Assembly (NCBI GenBank): GCA_903813345.2
Contig: CAIIXF020000005.1
Span: 32,369,375 to 32,429,374, forward strand
Reading direction: 5' to 3'
Length of the DNA: 60,000 nucleotides
Source of the DNA: Owenia fusiformis
Lineage: Eukaryota > Annelida > Polychaeta > Sabellida > Oweniidae
The position numbers were made by a program, and so were the translations under genes. The notes below the pieces were generated by a model that saw nothing but the letters and a program-made list of their open reading frames with translations, ran no database searches and was not told where the DNA came from. Below, piece after piece: positions 41,001-46,153 of this stretch (the stretch's first letter is position 1; each line of letters opens with the position of its first letter).

Positions 41001-41919
41001 ATTTTTTAAAGTACAGTAAAACCAGTGTACAGTGAACACCTATGGAACCACAAAAATGTGTTCACTGTAGGTAGCTCCTCACTACATACAATGGGGCAAT
41101 TGTATATCGAACTCAATGGAGTGTGAGCTGAAAAGGGGTGATCATTAGACACAGGTGTTCACTAGGCACAGGTGTTCACTAGACACAGGTGTACACTAAG
41201 ACAGGTTTCACTGTAAAGCTTACCTTACTGCTTTTACTAATATTATCTTAAAATAGAATTGAATTGTTCTTTTGTTTCATGAAATGTATTAAAAAATTCT
41301 GCTTAGGAATCTAAGCAATTTGTTTAGAAATCTTCAAATAAAACACTGCCTGAGATTCGTTGCTTTCCTTGCAATCTGCTTACCTTACCTCCATGACCCA
41401 GTCAGCTATTGCTTCAATTACATTATACCATAGATATGGGATTTTTATATTAATACTGTCAAAGTATCATGCATGCATCTCAATTCCATCTCATTGTATT
41501 CTCACCAACATGTAGTTTGCAATTATTTATTTGATACACAATACATCACATATTGAATAAACTTGTAAAAAGTAAAGTTTAATAGACATTGTGTTTGTTA
41601 CATGTTATCACCTGGAATTAGATAATATTACATCATTGAATTGTATATGTTATTGTGTTTTGTAGCTGAGCAGGTGCAGCGGTCAGAGAGCGCCCCAGAG
41701 TCTCACAGTCACATTGCCAGTGCCACTAGCATAGACACATGTTCCAGCGACACAGATTACTCTGAGGGACATTATGTCTCGGCAGACCCAATATCGACTC
41801 ATTCACCAAGTGGTCCACGTGCCAAACCTAAAGGATCAACATTACCGCGTCAGATAAAGAAACTAAGTGATGTACTGAAATTTACAAAAAGTAGTCACAC
41901 TGGGTCCTCGCATAGCTGA
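4607..41919 (+). CDS. PLCE1: Phospholipase C epsilon-like gene, spliced, ~32 visible exons (whole gene span)
   Basis: The gene hydrolyses phosphatidylinositol 4,5-bisphosphate to diacylglycerol and IP3 and should activate Rap/Ras GTPases through its CDC25 domain; it is expected at membranes. Exon order and sequence match vertebrate PLC epsilon from the RasGEF domain to RA2. Exons (1-based): 4607-5011, ~11473-12071, 15074-15353, 15859-16115, 16526-16671, 17298-17547, 18046-18248, 18688-19432, 19798-19932, 21555-22029, 23612-23864, 25054-25138 (or from 24574), 28226-28330, 28723-28830, 29062-29178, 29517-29669, 29979-30096, 31238-31375, 33233-33368, 33862-34037, 34245-34349, 34870-35008, 35309-35433, 35849-36012, 36326-36484, 36825-37133, 37319-37465, 37702-37899, 38059-38256, 38621-38845, 39099-39222, then 39610-39695 or 41666-41919. 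Together these give ~2,340 codons. All junction phases agree except between the first two exons, where an exon is probably unrecognised. The 5' end is not in view. Confidence 0.95.
6478..6800. repeat. Irregular tandem repeat, 'atcagtaccacat' motif
   Basis: A dozen or so degenerate copies of a motif like ATCAGTACCACATA, spaced about 20-25 bp apart. Confidence 0.7.
7315..7600. repeat. Irregular tandem repeat, 'gtgatattgtgcagc' motif
   Basis: Degenerate copies of AAGTGATATTGTGCAGCT with variable spacing. Confidence 0.7.
7748..8139. mobile_element. Inverted-end element with two internal direct subrepeats
   Basis: Left end AAAGGACGATTCTCGGTTTG and right end CAAACCGAGAATCGTCCTTT are inverted copies. 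Two ~185-bp internal subrepeats share 'gagcRttatccctgcttcRgac' (7794 and 7979). No coding capacity. Confidence 0.75.
8869..9050. mobile_element. Pogo/Tigger-type MITE
   Basis: Begins TAGTAAAACCTGTATGC, ends with ACAGGTTTATACTG and is flanked by TA. The interior carries repeated 'ggaacacc' motifs typical of this family in the window. Confidence 0.75.
9281..9511. mobile_element. MITE with CACTCCCCTCCA inverted ends, TA duplication
   Basis: Left CACTCCCCTCCA and right TGGAGGGGAGTG are perfect inverted repeats, flanked by TA on both sides (9279-9280, 9512-9513). The 231-bp length and TA duplication fit a Tc1/mariner-type non-autonomous element. Confidence 0.8.
11473..12071 (+). CDS. PLCE1: PLCE1 exon 2: acidic insert plus FERM F2 end
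   Basis: The frame is open from 11451. The most likely acceptor is TATTAG at 11472 (phase 1), with alternatives up to 11495. The donor is AAAAAG|GTAAGT after 12071 (phase 0). The first ~130 codons are strongly acidic and low complexity (runs of Glu, Asp, Asn and Ser). From about codon 140 comes a helical segment ending [18 protein letters not shown], which aligns with the 'LRTYGV..F.VKEK.KGK' end of the talin/kindlin F2 lobe. The acidic region is therefore a large insertion inside F2, as kindlins also have insertions in their FERM domains, though at another place. Confidence 0.82.
13235..13584. repeat. Foldback element, ~78-bp arms
   Basis: Arms 13235-13313 and 13506-13584 are inverted copies, beginning AAATGTATGGTTACCATG and sharing 'gtgccactttcaggtataaaa'-type sequence. 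The ~190-bp spacer is unique. Confidence 0.85.
14070..14233. mobile_element. Pogo/Tigger-type MITE, right end missing
   Basis: Starts CAGTGAAGCCTGCATATCTG after TA and contains 'gaacacc' motifs. The right end stops in 'ttgaattaga', where the next element begins. Confidence 0.6.
14234..14660. mobile_element. Dispersed ~430-bp element, copy 1
   Basis: Nearly the whole segment recurs in reverse orientation at 23182-23575. It contains two inner inverted segments ('tatcctatgattta' / 'taaatcatagga'), CG-rich 'cgagcgagcgtagcgaga' and a CATACGACGTCGTATG palindrome. It carries no coding sequence and looks like a non-autonomous DNA element. Confidence 0.75.
14936..15020. repeat. Dispersed short repeat, copy 1 of 3
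   Basis: Sequence around 'atggcaggtggtgacatttt' recurs at 23050-23168 and 48390-48485. Confidence 0.6.
15074..15353 (+). CDS. PLCE1: PLCE1 exon 3: FERM F3 (PTB-like) lobe
   Basis: The acceptor is CTTCCAG at 15073 (phase 0, matching exon 2) and the donor TTTG|GTAATT after 15353 (phase 1, matching exon 4). It begins [20 protein letters not shown], matching the start of talin/kindlin F3 ('RLLGit.d.v...d.kTk'). A Trp follows in a 'LYDWSTVGG' turn, then a beta-rich stretch with '[11 protein letters not shown]'. A final helix contains '[15 protein letters not shown]', as in PTB/PH folds. F3 lobes bind beta-integrin tails, other NPxY-type peptides or phosphoinositides in known families; the ligand here is unknown. 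It splices in frame directly to the RasGEF-encoding exon. Confidence 0.85.
15859..18248 (+). CDS. PLCE1: PLCE1 exons 4-7: CDC25-type RasGEF domain
   Basis: Exons are 15859-16115, 16526-16671, 17298-17547 and 18046-18248, with phases 1/0, 0/2, 2/0 and 0/2, all compatible. The domain starts around [20 protein letters not shown] (SCR1-like, 'P.E.A..lt..E..lf..I'). It continues with [14 protein letters not shown] (SCR2), 'NCWN.GNFNA..EI..GL'-type SCR3 (here [19 protein letters not shown]) and [14 protein letters not shown] (the 'P.vP.lG.yl.Dl' region). The same order occurs in vertebrate PLC epsilon, whose CDC25 domain activates Rap1. Exon 7 ([11 protein letters not shown]... to ETQETR) is the post-GEF linker and also aligns with the vertebrate protein. 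Confidence 0.95.
18263..18480. repeat. Degenerate copy of the 'caggcccgtagccagg' MITE, minus orientation
   Basis: Sequences such as 'gattttggccatttttgggcc' and 'aaattgtcaaatatgaaccccc' match, in reverse complement, the better copies at 23875-24082 and 45459-45634. Confidence 0.55.
18688..19932 (+). CDS. PLCE1: PLCE1 exons 8-9: PH domain and start of EF-hand region
   Basis: Exons are 18688-19432 (phase 2/0) and 19798-19932 (0/0). An acidic Ser/Asp/Glu stretch ([19 protein letters not shown]) is followed by the PLC epsilon PH domain. Seen in it are [14 protein letters not shown], the strand [11 protein letters not shown] ('.LtW.kp' signature), [13 protein letters not shown], and a C-terminal helix after [20 protein letters not shown]. 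The exon ends in the helix [20 protein letters not shown]. Exon 9 begins [20 protein letters not shown], matching 'ELFGGRRWS' of the vertebrate protein, and then Lys-rich linker. 'ggtaaagcattttaa' is repeated three times just behind the exon 8 donor. Confidence 0.92.
19597..19713. mobile_element. Short pogo/Tigger-type MITE
   Basis: Begins GAGTGAAACCTGTAATG, ends AGACAAGTTTTACTG and is flanked by TA. 'ggaacacc' is repeated inside. Confidence 0.7.
20193..21300. mobile_element. TIR element with ~140-bp internal tandem subrepeats
   Basis: Left TCCCATCGAAC and right GTTCGATGGGA are inverted ends. After a CCGT-rich stretch ('cctccgtccgtctgtccg'), four to five subrepeats each carry 'aactcgaaaagtagtggagcg' and a 'ggcggccattttgaaaa' palindrome-like segment. 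Open frames inside are by-products of the repeat. Confidence 0.8.
21555..22029 (+). CDS. PLCE1: PLCE1 exon 10: Ser-rich linker and EF-hand segment
   Basis: The acceptor is TTTACAG at 21554 (phase 0) and the donor GCAG|GTATGT after 22029 (phase 1). The first ~110 codons are Ser/Asn-rich linker. From there [28 protein letters not shown] matches the EF-hand region of PLC epsilon. The last ~16 codons ([16 protein letters not shown]) are not conserved with the vertebrate protein as I recall it. The 3' end of the exon and its donor form the first unit of the 52-bp tandem array at 21986-22786. Confidence 0.9.
21986..22786. repeat. 52-bp tandem array, each unit a 5' splice site (15 copies)
   Basis: Each unit contains ~40 bp of exon 10 end and the donor AAGAAGCAG|GTATGTACT. 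The GG of the donor recurs at exactly 52-bp intervals: 22029, 22081, 22133, and so on to 22757. Reading on in the exon frame hits TGA in the first intronic unit (ATCAGTCCCTGA), so any downstream donor would add a stop. Confidence 0.95.
22787..23611. other. Intron remainder with two dispersed repeats
   Basis: Contains a short dispersed repeat at 23050-23168 and the reverse copy of the 14234-14660 element at 23182-23575, which ends ~35 bp before the acceptor of exon 11. Confidence 0.6.
23182..23575. mobile_element. Dispersed ~400-bp element, copy 2, inverted relative to 14234-14660
   Basis: Reverse complement of copy 1, including 'catacggcgccgtatg' in place of 'catacgacgtcgtatg', 'ctcaaaacgagcctaag' and the shared 'catcctatgatttactcgtgatatgat'. 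Confidence 0.78.
23612..23864 (+). CDS. PLCE1: PLCE1 exon 11: EF-hand region
   Basis: The acceptor is GTTTAG at 23611 (phase 1, giving Gly with exon 10) and the donor TATAG|GTAGGC after 23864 (phase 2). It encodes [20 protein letters not shown] and [20 protein letters not shown], ending [13 protein letters not shown]. It aligns with the vertebrate segment 'DAIAAASIVTNGTGIES... IIQKFEP'. A MITE begins only ~10 bp downstream of the donor. Confidence 0.93.
23875..24082. mobile_element. MITE with CAGGCCTGTAGCTAGG / CTGGCTACGGGTCTG ends
   Basis: Imperfect inverted ends flank C/G tracts and a conserved core ('atggccaaaatcactt', 'gctcagaatgatgaaaaactgcat'). CATCT follows the right end and precedes the left end, a possible 5-bp duplication. 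Relatives: 45459-45634 (best), 18263-18480, 4365-4475 and 50845-51050. Confidence 0.75.
24474..25138 (+). repeat. 96-bp tandem array, each unit a 3' splice site plus EF-hand exon body (7 copies)
   Basis: Units carry TTTTACTTCTTGCAG followed by ~65 bp of exon. CAG positions are 24474 (first, divergent, 97-bp unit with an extra T), 24571, 24667, 24763, 24859, 24955 and 25051. From the second copy on, the period is exactly 96 bp (32 codons) and the frame is open to the donor at 25138. The former polypyrimidine tract is then readable as VTYLSFTSC. Confidence 0.95.
24574..25138 (+). CDS. PLCE1: PLCE1 exon 12: EF-hand exon, one to six in-frame copies
   Basis: With the last acceptor (25053) the exon is 25054-25138 and encodes [19 protein letters not shown]..., equal in length to the vertebrate 'SFEGFARFLMDKENFA' segment. 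With earlier acceptors (24573, 24669, 24765, 24861, 24957) 32-residue copies are added, all in frame and in the same phase (2) with exon 11. The donor GAG|GTAAGA after 25138 is phase 0. Which acceptor is used cannot be told from the sequence. The first unit (acceptor 24476) would run into a stop because of its one-base insertion. Confidence 0.88.
25139..28225. other. Intron 12, mostly one foldback element
   Basis: A 2.73-kb element (25375-28106) fills nearly the whole intron. The remainder is unremarkable AT-rich sequence and the acceptor GTTTCAG at 28225. Confidence 0.75.
25375..28106. mobile_element. 2.7-kb foldback element, 247-bp inverted arms, CAC ends, 5-bp duplication
   Basis: Left arm 25375-25621 begins CACTGGGGATGAACTGGAAA; right arm 27860-28106 is its reverse complement with few differences. 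ATATA flanks both sides (25370-25374, 28107-28111). The inner 2.2 kb has 'cctcgtttc' repeats near both arms and no long frame or recognised transposase, so it looks non-autonomous. Confidence 0.85.
28226..29669 (+). CDS. PLCE1: PLCE1 exons 13-16: PLC catalytic X box
   Basis: Exons are 28226-28330, 28723-28830, 29062-29178 and 29517-29669, all phase 0. Exon 13 has the first catalytic His in [18 protein letters not shown]. Exon 14 has [11 protein letters not shown] (calcium ligands Glu and Asp) and the second His in IIYHGHT. Exon 15 has [11 protein letters not shown] (calcium-binding Glu plus Asn). Exon 16 gives [17 protein letters not shown] and [18 protein letters not shown]. All active-site residues expected for a working PI-PLC TIM barrel are present. 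Exon 15's donor region is triplicated (29153-29236). Confidence 0.97.
29153..29236. repeat. 26-bp triplication of a 5' splice site
   Basis: Three copies of AAATGGCCCAGACATTCATT|GTAAGT place donors after 29178, 29204 and 29230. Only the first keeps the frame with exon 16; the unit length (26) is not a multiple of three. Confidence 0.92.
29979..33368 (+). CDS. PLCE1: PLCE1 exons 17-19: acidic X-Y linker with cassette exon
   Basis: Exons are 29979-30096 (phase 0/1), 31238-31375 (1/1) and 33233-33368 (1/2). Exon 17 encodes an Asp/Glu run ([16 protein letters not shown]), the acidic autoinhibitory type of insert found in the X-Y linker of PLCs including PLC epsilon. Exon 18 encodes basic sequence ([10 protein letters not shown]... 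VKKRKRRC), is 138 bp with matching phases and can be skipped. Exon 19 ([20 protein letters not shown] and Gly/Ser/Leu-rich residues) leads to the Y box. Alternatives for the exon 17 donor exist (30063), but GTGAGT after 30096 is the best match. Confidence 0.8.
30121..31237. other. Intron 17
   Basis: AT-rich. A small inverted repeat at 30547-30672 (ATAGCTTTGTCGT / ACGACAAAGCTAT) is the only structure seen. Confidence 0.5.
31511..31678. repeat. Short foldback, ~57-bp arms
   Basis: Arms 31511-31567 and 31622-31678 are inverted copies ('atggctgccgtagcttccc' and 'gaagctacggcagcc'). Confidence 0.8.
31825..32304. mobile_element. Pogo/Tigger-type MITE interrupted by a LINE fragment
   Basis: Left end CAGCAAAACCTGTGCGAG and right end CAGGTTCTACTG are flanked by TA (31823-31824, 32305-32306). 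The right half has four 'aggtgttccac'-type repeats. A LINE 3' fragment (31911-32186) sits between the halves. Confidence 0.8.
31911..32186 (-). pseudogene. 5'-truncated LINE copy (3' end only), nested in a MITE
   Basis: On the minus strand it starts inside the last codons of the ORF (reading ...[12 protein letters not shown]-stop, versus ...ERKLKFDLLSHY-stop in the element at the window start). It continues through the 3'UTR with the hairpin at 31979-31994 and ends in GAATT repeats. It is the classic product of incomplete reverse transcription. Confidence 0.9.
32307..33232. other. Intron 18 remainder
   Basis: AT-rich, with no recognised element or exon; the acceptor TTTTACAG is at 33232. Confidence 0.5.
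33480..33861. repeat. Degenerate 17-18-bp minisatellite running up to a 3' splice site
   Basis: Copies of TATCCATCATTTATGTG continue, with gaps, to 'tgtccatcctatcttccag', the acceptor of exon 20 at 33861. Confidence 0.8.
33862..35433 (+). CDS. PLCE1: PLCE1 exons 20-23: PLC catalytic Y box
   Basis: Exons are 33862-34037 (phase 2/1), 34245-34349 (1/1), 34870-35008 (1/2) and 35309-35433 (2/1). Exon 20 ends with the Y-box start [18 protein letters not shown]. Exon 21 is a short Gln/Lys/Thr-rich insert of 105 bp in phase 1/1, so skippable. Exon 22 has [20 protein letters not shown]. Exon 23 has [19 protein letters not shown] and [14 protein letters not shown], the very conserved 'RiYPkg.R.dSsNfnP..fW..G.Q.VALN.Q' core with the substrate-contacting Ser and Arg. 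Intron 22 (35009-35308) has U12-type signals. Confidence 0.96.
35009..35308 (+). other. Candidate U12-type (minor spliceosome) intron
   Basis: The 5' splice site is |GTATCCTTT, an exact match to the U12 GT-AG consensus RTATCCTTT. The 3' end has TTTTCCTTTACCC, one base from the branch consensus TCCTTAAC. Its A is ~11 bp before CACTCAG|, the short spacing typical of this class. The flanking exons splice in frame (phase 2). Confidence 0.75.
35849..37133 (+). CDS. PLCE1: PLCE1 exons 24-26: Y-box end and C2 domain
   Basis: Exons are 35849-36012 (phase 1/0), 36326-36484 (0/0) and 36825-37133 (0/0). Exon 24 completes the TIM barrel ([20 protein letters not shown], then [20 protein letters not shown]). 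Exon 25 starts the C2 domain at [20 protein letters not shown] and includes [14 protein letters not shown]. Exon 26 continues with [19 protein letters not shown] and [18 protein letters not shown]. As in vertebrate PLC epsilon, the usual calcium-loop Asp before the second strand is replaced (GSPMVEI). After C2 there is a Lys/Met-rich linker ([14 protein letters not shown]). Confidence 0.96.
37319..37899 (+). CDS. PLCE1: PLCE1 exons 27-28: RA1 domain
   Basis: Exons are 37319-37465 and 37702-37899, both phase 0/0. They encode a ubiquitin-fold Ras-association-like domain, starting [20 protein letters not shown] and continuing with [29 protein letters not shown] and [14 protein letters not shown]. 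The position directly after C2 corresponds to RA1 of PLC epsilon, which in vertebrates binds Ras only weakly and partners such as mAKAP; the partner here is unknown. Confidence 0.9.
38059..39222 (+). CDS. PLCE1: PLCE1 exons 29-31: RA2 domain
   Basis: Exons are 38059-38256, 38621-38845 (both 0/0) and 39099-39222 (0/1). The domain runs [20 protein letters not shown], then [28 protein letters not shown] and [20 protein letters not shown]. Vertebrate RA2 binds GTP-bound Ras and Rap through basic residues in the second strand. Here an Arg occupies the position of the Lys in the vertebrate 'TVIKAP' motif, so binding is plausible. Exon 31 is basic ([11 protein letters not shown]..., [17 protein letters not shown]), like the C-terminal Lys-rich tail of the vertebrate protein. 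Confidence 0.93.
39610..39695 (+). CDS. PLCE1: PLCE1 alternative last exon a (short C-terminus)
   Basis: The acceptor is TTTTCACAG at 39609. The exon joins exon 31 in phase 1 (A+CT = Thr) and encodes [20 protein letters not shown], then FQVYIDNP-stop (TAG 39693-39695). A 'gaaaataaaaat' AATAAA-like signal occurs around 40095. Confidence 0.75.
40195..40545. repeat. Minisatellite, ~22-bp unit
   Basis: About 15 copies of CAGATACAACCTTTGTGCTAAT. Confidence 0.93.
41014..41213. mobile_element. Pogo/Tigger-type MITE
   Basis: Left CAGTAAAACCAGTGTACAG and right ACAGGTTTCACTG, flanked by TA on both sides. The interior has repeated 'tgttcactagacacagg' motifs. Confidence 0.8.
41666..41919 (+). CDS. PLCE1: PLCE1 alternative last exon b (long C-terminus)
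   Basis: The acceptor is TTTTGTAG at 41665. It joins exon 31 in the same phase 1 and encodes 84 residues: Ser/Thr/His-rich ([20 protein letters not shown]) with a basic end ([20 protein letters not shown]), stop TGA 41917-41919. The 36-bp minisatellite begins directly at the stop codon. Confidence 0.8.
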
Positions 41920-42258
41920 TTGGAGCCACATTGATCATTGGAGCCTCATAGATAATTGGAGCCATATTGAGCATTGGAGCCACATTAACCATTGAAGCCT
42001 CATTGTTCATTGGAGCCACATTGAGCATTGAAGCCTCATTGATCATTGGAGCCGCATTGATAATTGGAACCATATTGAGTATTGAAGCCTCATTGATCAT
42101 TGGAGCCACATTGAGCATTGAAGCCTCATTGATCATTGGAGCCACATTGTTCATTGGAACCACATTAAGCATTGAAGCCTCATTGAGCATTGGAGCCACA
42201 TTGAGCATTGAAGCCTCATTGATCATTGGAGCCACATTGAGCATTGAAGCCTCATTGA
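41919..42258. repeat. 36-bp minisatellite (two 18-bp halves) starting at the PLCE1 stop
   Basis: Alternating ATTGGAGCCACATTGAGC and ATTGAAGCCTCATTGATC units. Open frames occur on both strands because no stop falls in the unit; these are not genes. Confidence 0.93.
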
Positions 42259-42614
42259 ATGGAGGAATTGATTATTTGTGGCTATGAAGGACCCTTGACA
42301 GAAGTGTCTTAATACTACATGTAAAAACTTGAATAGTGACCCATTTGCCACAGCCCATAGAGAAGGGCAATACATCCCTGCAAGAATCGCTGAAGGTATA
42401 TTGCATGAACATAGAATGAATATTTGTTCTATTATATCATTGCTTATCATTTCCTATGATCAGAATCCATGGGCTAGCAATACATGAGGCAAAATGTATT
42501 TTATCAAATCGAAAATCAAAGGAGGTGTGAAAAATCATGGTATTTTTGATCACATGGTTCTACATTAACCAATCAGAATAATGTGACTCTTGCCATGATG
42601 TAATAATTAGAGGT

Positions 42615-42726
42615 TATGTCACTATCGTGGCATATATGCCCGAGGTCTCAGTGATATATGGCCCGACCTTGGGATGGACATTGATCTCTGAGAACCGAGG
42701 GCATATGTGCCACGATAGTGACATAA
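42615..42726. repeat. Hairpin, ~30-bp arms
   Basis: ATGTCACTATCGTGGCATAT at the left and its complement TGTGCCACGATAGTGACAT at the right, with 'gcccgagg' / 'ccgagggc' inside. Confidence 0.8.
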
Positions 42727-42730
42727 ACGA

Positions 42731-42987
42731 TTTATAACATACATATGATGATGTAGACTGGTCAGAGAGTACCGTTTTCTTATAGAATTGACAAACAAAT
42801 GGTTTGAAAATGATTGAAATGAGTTTAGAAAAATTGCTCGCGCAGTTTATCTTCGGTTGATTGGTTATGATGTCAGTGCCTTGACCAATCAGAAAGTTAG
42901 CGGGCACGGGCTTTTCAAAACTTATATTGGCCCGCTGTCTTGTGTACACTTTGCACTATACATCATCATAGGTATGTTATAATTTAT
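42731..42987. mobile_element. Small TIR element (~25-bp ends)
   Basis: Left TTATAACATACATATGATGA and right TCATCATAGGTATGTTATAA are near-perfect inverted repeats around ~200 bp. Confidence 0.65.
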
Positions 42988-45458
42988 TAATACTGCCTGG
43001 TCATTCAAAAACCACTTTGATTGATAACATGGATGTGAATCAGGGTAAGGAGAAAAACCAGAAAACGATTGGGGAATTTTCTTCTTTTACAGTATTACAT
43101 GAGGTGGAGAGTTGGCTCATGATGGATGTTACAGTAAAACTTCTATATAAGAGTCAGAAAACCTGAGACTTCACATATCAAAAGTTGTTCCTAACAAAAC
43201 ACAACAGTTGACATACTGTACTTGTGTTTTCAACTAAAATGTAAAAAAAAGTCTATGTCAACGCAGTAGGAATGAGCATTTTGGCTATAATTTGCAATAA
43301 AAAATTTGTATCCACAAAACAGCAATATGTTGCAAATGGGATGCTTCTGTCTGTGATTCAATAATTTTTCTTCAGTTGATTTAGTTTTTAAGCTAGGAAA
43401 CAAAATTCCAATGACCTTGAATTATTGAAAATTATAGCAAGAAAGCTCATTCCTAATGCATTGACTAAGACTTTAGTACAATTGACACATTCCTACATGC
43501 TGTAATTAAGTCACAAATGTTCAATACAACATACTATTTTACAGATAACTTGATGGCAGATTGAAAAGAATAGAATATTTCTCTTGATATGATTTAATTT
43601 CAATATATCCTATTTTTATTGTTCCAAAATCCTTTATTAATTAGTTATATACAATTTTCTCACATTTATTGATCAATATGAAATTATCTTATTTGATGAA
43701 TCACTGACCTTGAATTTGGCACTAATCTGATCTGTCAATCATATCTGTAAATTCAATCATGTCAATATCACACACATGACTGTAATATCAATTTTTCAAA
43801 AAAATATCAAAAACATCACTGCTGCAATAGTGATTAATATCAACAAAATCATCCGATAAATATCTTTTTAAAAGATTATTATAAAATCTTGAATTTCTGT
43901 TGCCAATGGCAGTCATATTATAGGATAGTAGTCTCATATATGATGGTAGTCTCGTATATGATGGTAGTCTCACATATGATGGTTACAACACATTTTATGT
44001 AAATTTTAGTTATAATTGATTCTTCAGATCTTCTTCAGATTGAGGGGTTATTAAATGAGGCAAGATTTATCCCAAAACTTGCGAGTAAAGTTCCATAGAC
44101 AAGGTTCACATATAATTTAATTGTTACATATCAGTAAATTAAGAGGTCTGTTGAGATTGACTTCAGTTAAAACAATGAACATCTTTAGATGTTTTATTGA
44201 CAGATTTTGGGCAATATTGGCTACTATGGCAACAGATTAAGTGACTGACACTAAGTTTTTACCCTCCAATACAATTTGCTTCAAGGTGGTGATATTTGGT
44301 ATGTAAATGCCATATTAATTAATATTATAGTATTTGCCAATGTTTTTGTAGTCTATAAATATATATTGGCTTTCTAAATAAAGCACATAGTAGAGAGTAT
44401 ATGTTTTACATTGTTCGTCAATGTTTACACGACACATATAATATGTACCAGTATTTGAATGTAGATTTTTTACTGAATATGTAAGTAATTTTCATATCTG
44501 TACGATACATTTTGATATAATCTGTATATAATATGAAAATGTGAAGAATCCTATTTATAATGGAAACATATTCAAATTGCACTCCGACTATTTTTTGTTA
44601 TGATGGCATAAAGTGGAATGGAAATGTTTATTCCAGATGTCTGTACCGGCCATGTACCACATGAACTTTCTCTTTTAGTCATGAATAAGCTGTTGTAATT
44701 TAGAAAAAGCCGATGTTGGCGGGAGCAATAAACAGTGATACATTACAGGCAACAATTATTCTATTGTTCTCTTAATGATATACTGATTTCCACAGATTCA
44801 ATGGATTGAAGAATTTTTGTATCGACAATGCATGGTAATGTACACCTGGCCAATGAAACTGAGCAATCTTGCTGTAGCTTCAGGTTGCAAAAATATGTCC
44901 AGTTTTTGAGGTAGGGAGTGTACTGTATGAGTGTACTGTATGTGGTTTTATATATGATGAGACCATTATAACTACAGTGCTACTGTAGTATCTAATTGTT
45001 TTGTACCACTTTTATTCAGATTTGTTATAAAATAAGGATATGTAGTTAGTAGGCACTTGCGCAACAAAATGGTGAAAATAAATTGTTGTATTATGTTCTT
45101 AAAAAGTGTAGTGTTCATCATTACCATTGTGGTACACTTAAAACTGAGACATACTTTATTGTGTAGTACTACTGTCATGTGTCTCAGACATAATAGCTAA
45201 CATTTTCAAAATGATAATTATTATAGTTTTGTGATAAGATTAATTTCAAGTTTATATGGAATAAATATACTTTAAATGAACACTCGTGGTTTGTTCAAAT
45301 AGGTTTACATTTCACAGATGACAATGTTGTATTATGCCAGTTTTGCTCACAGGCGCTTAGGTACATTTTATGTGGTCGATGATAGCGAGTACATATGGTC
45401 CTGGCAACTTTTACCTCTAAGGAAACTCACACTTTTCAAAGCCTAAATACAGCACATT

Positions 45459-45634
45459 CAGGCCCGTAGCCAGGATTTGCCAAGGGGGGGTTCAGTTTTC
45501 AAAAATTTCCAGGGGGGATTCACATTTGACAATTTTGACCCAAATATGGCTAAAATCACTTGAGAAGTGCTCAAAATGGTGAAAACTGCAGGATTTTGAA
45601 AGAATTTTTGCGAACCCCCCTGGCTACGGACCTG
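45459..45634. mobile_element. MITE with CAGGCCCGTAGCCAGG ends
   Basis: Best-preserved copy of the family also seen at 23875-24082, ending CTGGCTACGGACCTG. The interior is collinear with that copy (gggggtt, 'atttccagggggg', 'aaaatcacttgagaagtgctc'). Confidence 0.8.
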
Positions 45635-46153
45635 ATGTTGCCGTGTGTATATCATATTGATCCTTTACTTAAACATTTAGAGTGAAATAAGAGTCTTAAT
45701 TGTATTTGATGAAAATAAATCTAATTGAAGATATTCTTCAAAAAACTCATTTTTATTGTTTTCTAAGCCTTTGATAGTTATATACATCCTTTAAGGGCTC
45801 CTTAGGATCACTACCTGCTCCCTTGGATATGTTAGTGAACTGTTAGTAAATACACATTTTATTTTTATAAGGCATTGGGAGGTCAGGTGGGAGGTCAGGT
45901 AGAACATGGCCTCTGTAGAAGGTCAAGGTTACAAAGTCCTGTATATTCAAAGGTCATCCTCTCAAGAAACCAACATGCAAAATCATTAGATTTAACAAAT
46001 GTATATCTATTTATTAAACATTTCAAAATGAAATTACATATAGCAATAAATAAACAAGATACTTGTATGTTCTGAAAGACACAAATAGTATATTTTGAGG
46101 TAAACAAACCAACCATAAACAAGATATTTTGTAAAAGTTCATTCTTTAAATTT

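Larger units (their letters stand above)
39696..41665. other. 3'UTR of short form / intron before alternative last exon
   Basis: Holds a 22-bp minisatellite at 40195-40545 and a pogo-type MITE at 41014-41213; otherwise AT-rich, with no exon seen. Confidence 0.55.
41920..46153. other. Region between convergent genes (3'UTRs and repeats)
   Basis: No coding sequence recognised. It contains the minisatellite at 41919-42258, a hairpin at 42615-42726, a TIR element at 42731-42987, a short repeat at 43920-43985 and a MITE at 45459-45634. Several AATAAA motifs (for example near 44375 and 45258) could end the long PLCE1 transcript. Confidence 0.55.

Noticed and set aside
41882-42287. Open frames on both strands after the PLCE1 stop
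   Set aside because: Produced by the 36-bp minisatellite lacking stops; no conservation or start context.
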